Shown: one piece after another, positions 59,531 through 64,000 of the stretch | How the letters are laid out: every line of letters starts with the position of its first letter | Numbering within the stretch: the stretch's first letter is position 1 | Assembly (NCBI RefSeq): GCF_002775205.1 | Contig: NC_036457.1 | Coordinates: 3,284,475-3,348,474, forward strand | Length of the DNA: 64,000 bases | Origin: Xiphophorus maculatus | Taxonomy: Eukaryota; Chordata; Actinopteri; Cyprinodontiformes; Poeciliidae | Direction of reading: 5' to 3' | The notes under the pieces: model-generated | What the model was told of the DNA's origin: nothing | Databases searched by the model: none | Seen by the model: only the letters and a program-made list of their open reading frames with translations | Translations under genes and position numbers: made by a program

Positions 59531-60719
59531 TTTAATCCACTCAGGTTCACGCTGTCTGAGACCAGTAGTTACTTCTTCTATCATCTACGTCTTTGTACTT
59601 GGAGATCCTGACCTCACTTCCTGTGACTTGCAACACGTAGTTTCCTCAAACCAACTTAGTTTTGTACATTGCCAAACTTATGTAGGTGGAGCTCATCATT
59701 TTTTCAGGTTAAAATCTTAAAAGATTAAAAATAATAAGTTATGCTAACAGTGAATCTGAAAAGTTCACATTAGTCCAGTTAAGACGTATAACAGCAGGTT
59801 TTAGAGCAACATGTTGCTCAGATGTTGGACCACGATGAGAAATAAGGCGTGACACAGAAAACTGTGAGGAAGAACAACATGACCCTCTGATGAATCTTTA
59901 CCTGACATGAAGAAACTATTTACAGAACCAACACTTCCAGTCATACAACTCATTCTGTTCACAGCATAAAGTTTATTAAAACAGGAATGTCTAAATTAGT
60001 TGAAATGGATGTAATGATTCATGTAAGTCTTGTTTATTTAAAACATGTCTGGATCAGTGAATATCTAACTTGCTTATCTTCAGGTCACAGATTGAGTCTC
60101 TTTGTTAAAATTAACTGTAAAACTGGTGAGCAACTCCTGCAGCAGGATGTTGTCTGTCGGATATTCAGGCTTCCAGACCCTTTCAGTCACATCAGTGGAT
60201 GGTTTGAAAAAAAGAAGATTTTTTTTAACCCCTCCAGGGGGTCTTTTGTGGGCTCTAGTGTCCCTTATATGACAATGGGCTGACAGGAAATGGGGAAGGA
60301 GAGGGGGGAAGACATGCGGCAAATATCGTCGGGTCCGGGAGTCGAACCCGCGACGAGGACTGAAGGCCTCCAAATATGGGTCACGCTAACCGCTATGCCA
60401 CCACGGCACGCCCAAAATAAAAAAGAAGATTTTCAAGTAAAGTTAGTAGCATGATTTGTTTTAACTATAATTCTGCATTGAAAATGCAAAATTGCCATTC
60501 TAATGAACTGTTTAGCAGTGCAGCAGGTCTGCTGCTGGTTCATGCAGGCTGTAAAATCAGGACTCAACTTTGACATAGATCAAAGTGATGTTAAAGAATC
60601 ATTAACTATCTGCATTGTGTGAACATCCCCTCCTTCTGTCCAGCCAAACTAACCCCATTCTCTGTTAGCTGCTTTCCTTTCCAGCGCTCACTCTGACTGC
60701 CAGAACCTGATCTGGAGCG
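59531..60719. promoter_or_regulatory. Divergent upstream region of gene C and CYP2K
   Basis: 1.2 kb between two head-to-head genes. It must hold both promoters; I see no clear TATA box for either. A SINE with target duplications occupies 60223-60418, ending about 300 bases before the CYP2K start codon. Confidence 0.5.
60223..60418 (-). mobile_element. tRNA-derived SINE, copy 2
   Basis: Same family and orientation as the copy at 16160-16346: GTGGTGGCATAGCGGTTAGC (A-box region), GGGTTCGACTCCC (B box), and the same body. It carries about 20 extra bases (GGAAGGAGAGGGG region) relative to copy 1. A 15-base target duplication (AAAAAAGAAGATTTT) lies at 60208-60222 and 60419-60433. Confidence 0.87.
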
Positions 60720-63700
60720 ATGGACGTTTTCAGAGTCATGGGGGTTTTAGATGTTTTCCTCTGGTCCTCCTTGACCTCATGGTTGGTAGCTCTGGCTGTC
60801 CTGCTGCTGGTCTATTTCATCGCCTCCAGCTTTAGTTCTGGAAAACATGGGAAGGAGCCGCCGGGCCCGAGACCACTTCCTCTGATTGGAAACCTTCTGC
60901 AGATTGACCTGAGCAGACCGTACCACACATTCCAGGAGGTAAACAGGTCAATAACTTCATGCAAATTCAATTAATCCTGCTTATGTGATGAACTGAAGCT
61001 TGATGAAGTCATGAGAAGCTGCAAAATCCTAAACATTTACAGCTAAAACAAGTGGAAGTTTTATTGTTGTTGGAACATAAAGTCTGTGCAGACACACTAA
61101 AGCATTACTCGGTATGTTTAGGGTTGTTAGTGACATCTAGCACTGATTTAATGCTTTAGCTGATTATTTACTGGGAAAAACTTTGTGCTCAATACATATT
61201 TTCCTTACCATCTTCTGATCAAAGTCCAGGTGGCACTTATTGGTTTTGGTTATTATTTTTAGCTTAGTTATCTAAAATAAACTTTTATGAATAAACTTGA
61301 TTCGAAGTTTTTGTGTCTTAAAAAATGACATGAAAAATAACAATTAAGAACAAAACAAACAACTCAGTTTGGAGAAAAAAGCGATTATTCCTGGACGCAG
61401 GAGTTTGGAGTTTAATTCCCAACATCTTTGCTTAATGTCTTCTGCTCTTCTTTTTCTGCAAATTTCCTTTGCAATTAGGATCAAAAATTCTTGGTGAGAA
61501 CAACAATATGGCCGGTCCAGATGACTTCCTGTGTCACTGACAAGGAGATCTTCTTAAAGATGAACTGAACTTCCCATTTGTCACAGAAACTTGATCAGTT
61601 TCTTTCTGTTTTCAGTTTTCTAAGAAGTATGGATCAGTCTTCACTGTGTATCTTGGGCCCCAAAAAGTGGTGGTTCTGACCGGATACCAGACGGTGAGGG
61701 AGGCTCTGGTTCAGCACGACGAGGAGTTTGGAGACCGGGACTCATTTCAGATTTTACGTGACTTCAACAAAGGGCATGGTGAGGAGAGAAAGCCTTTAGT
61801 GATACGTACTTACATCTGTCTAAATCAAAATCTACAACTGAATTTATTTTAGGGGTTTTGTGGTCGAACGGTGACTCTTGGAGAGAAATGCGACGCTTTG
61901 CTTTGACAAACCTCAGGGACTTTGGGATGGGCAAGAAGGCGTGTGAAGACAAAATCATCGAGGAGTGTCAGCATCTCATTGAGGTTTTTAAGAATTTCAA
62001 AGGTAAAATTAATCATTTTTACAAGACAATTCAGTCCAGTCTCATGAAAAACATTAGAAATAGTTCCTTTCAGATTAATATTGTCATAAAGTTGCAAAGA
62101 CGAACCCATCTCTGCGTGTCTAGTGATTGCTCAATCAGCTCTACCATGTCCTGCATATATGAATTTTTTAAAAATTGTGACATCTGATCCGTATTGTTCT
62201 GTTTTCAAGTTTCACCTATGATGAAAAAACTACTGTTGGCTGAAAGTCCAGTGATCTATTCTGTCTCATCACAACTTCAGCACAACCTGTGCAATATTAA
62301 AATACTTTAGTCTCCTTGGAGGCTCAACAAACCGCCTTTAACTGTACCATCAAACCCCAGAGCAGTGGAGTAATTAACTATTGATGCTGCATATGGACCA
62401 AATCCTTGTTTCTTACAAAACTTTTCAGGAAAATAAAGAAAAGTCATCATTTAAAATGTGAAGTCATGAAGTCAGTAAATCTTTTTGGTTCTTTTTACTG
62501 GATATTTAATGGAACCACAGAGAGATGTAGGATGTAGAGATGTAAAAACCAGCTTATTGTTCTGTGCTTGGCTTCGTACTGAGGGTCTGGGCCCTTGACT
62601 ATTGAGAAATGATTCCTTTCTGACAAAATGTTTTTGATGTTCTGAAATATTTAAGTGTAACAAAACAGCAAAAACAGAATAAACCTGTTTTTTACGCGGC
62701 TGTAAGCTTCAATTATTTCCACTTTCTCACAGGAAAACCTTTTGACACAATGCAGCCGACTAACTACGCCGTCTCCAACATCATCTGCTCCATGGTGTAC
62801 GGCAGCAGATTTGAATACAGTGACCCAGAGTTCACATCAATGGTGGATCGAACCAACAGGAACATTCTGCTCAGCGGTTCTCTTTCCCTTCAGGTATTTA
62901 ATGCAAAGACAGCAACATGCTGTAGGGTGGAGAAATCATTAACTTATATGAGAACTTCTTCTTTGAAAGCTTTACAACATGTTTCCACGCATCTTTAAAT
63001 GGGTCGCAAGGAGGAAGGAGTTCATAGAAATGGCTGTAGCCAATCAGAAGCAGAACTTCGCCCTCTTCAGGCGGTTAAAGGAGACGCTGAACCCGGAGAT
63101 GTGCAGAGGCTTTGTGGACGCCTTTCTGGTTCGCAAGCAGAACCTGGAGGTTTGCTCTTTCAGCTGAAATTATTTCAGAGTTCATCAGTTCAATCTGCTC
63201 ACTCTGCCCTCACATGACAGTTTATTGTGACTGTTATTGATATTCCTGTATTTCAGTGTTAAGTCATGAATATGTTGCTATATAACTTTCTAATACAACA
63301 CAAACCATGCATAAAGGAGTTCTATAGTTCAGCAGTGACCCAATATGATTTCATTTATAAGGAGACCTTATAAATAGGAACATTTGGTGATGTAATACAC
63401 AAAGAAACTAAATCTACAGCTGTTTAATTTCCCTGTTGTGGAAATATTTTTCACTTTCAGCACAGAACATGAGAGACGCATTTCTTTTTCCAACATTCAA
63501 AATGCAAAAAAGCTAAATTCCAGTGGGAACTCCAAACAAAATACATGTATGCTGTTTTATATTCTATCTTCTATGCCTGGTTTTATTGTAAAGCTTTTTT
63601 TATTATTATTTTCGCCTGTGGCTGTTAAAGCTGATGACAGGAATGTGCAGAATCATAATTATTTGTTCATCTGCAGGCATCTGGTAATAAAAACAGCCAC

Positions 63701-64000
63701 TTCCACAATGAGAACCTGCTAATGACGGTCACAAACTTATTCAGCGCCGGGACTGAAACAACATCCACCACTCTGAGATGGGGGCTTCTCCTCATGGCCA
63801 AATATCCAAAGATACAAGGTAAAAACTTTACCACCATCACAAGAACAAGAAGAAAATGTTTTAACAAAAGTTTATACTGAAATAGCGATGCTGCTGTGAA
63901 GAAGTGGTCATTATCTGGATGTTTTCCGTCTACCAGACCGGGTCCAGGAGGAGCTGAGGAGGGTGATAGGAGATCGGCAGGTTCAGGTTTCAGACAGGAA
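60720..64000 (+). CDS. cyp2k: Cytochrome P450 family 2 subfamily K (partial, 3' end off window)
   Basis: Exons 60720-60938, 61616-61778, 61853-62002, 62733-62893, 62970-63149, 63677-63818, and 63937 to the window end; all phases match. The order follows the nine-exon CYP2 plan, with exon 7 cut. An N-terminal membrane anchor ([17 protein letters not shown]) leads to the proline-rich hinge [23 protein letters not shown] is the C-helix WxxxR that contacts haem. [15 protein letters not shown] is the I-helix with the oxygen-activating [26 protein letters not shown]-type sequence fits the fish CYP2K subfamily. The haem-binding Cys loop lies beyond the window. Members are microsomal monooxygenases acting on fatty acids and xenobiotics. 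The acceptor at 62969 (CTTTGAAAG) is weak but conserved residues follow it at once. The exact K number cannot be given. Confidence 0.92.

Overview
The window is a stretch of a ray-finned fish (teleost) nuclear genome. The genes are split into small exons with GT-AG introns. The right end carries a CYP2K-type cytochrome P450, a family I know from fish. tRNA-derived SINEs, microsatellites and a hAT-like fragment are scattered throughout. Base composition and repeat style fit a percomorph, but I cannot name the species. All gene models are hand-built exon by exon. Splice phases were checked and agree across every junction given for the main genes.

Layout. (1) 1-8.9 kb: the last two coding exons of a polypeptide GalNAc-transferase, plus strand, ending in its lectin domain. 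(2) 11.1-23.4 kb: ANGEL2, plus strand, with an intact EEP-family nuclease/phosphatase core. Its 7 kb intron holds antisense tRNA-Thr(TGT) copies, a tRNA-derived SINE, and a ~3.4 kb insert that splits one tRNA copy and carries its own six-exon gene of unknown function. (3) 29.1-45.8 kb: VASH2 (vasohibin-2 tubulin carboxypeptidase), minus strand, eight coding exons, with an intact tRNA-Thr(TGT) in one intron on the opposite strand. ANGEL2 and VASH2 lie tail to tail, as in human 1q32. (4) 48.2-59.5 kb: a minus-strand cluster of immunoglobulin-superfamily receptors. It has two complete genes (signal peptide, V domain, second Ig domain, TM, two ITIMs), one in-frame derivative that has lost its Ig domains, and a TM/tail fragment of another receptor. 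(5) 60.7 kb to the end: CYP2K, plus strand, exons 1-6 and the start of exon 7, cut by the window edge.

The genes do not form one pathway. GALNT, ANGEL2 and VASH2 are conserved housekeeping or developmental genes; the Ig cluster and CYP2K are fast-evolving families. The most unusual part is the ANGEL2 intron. One tRNA-Thr copy is interrupted after tRNA nucleotide 8 by an element with a spliced gene and a repeated CCAAT promoter. A second tRNA copy carries a 10-base insertion at the same position that repeats the element's terminal bases. The second notable item is the tandem Ig receptor duplicate reduced to signal peptide, short stalk and TM.
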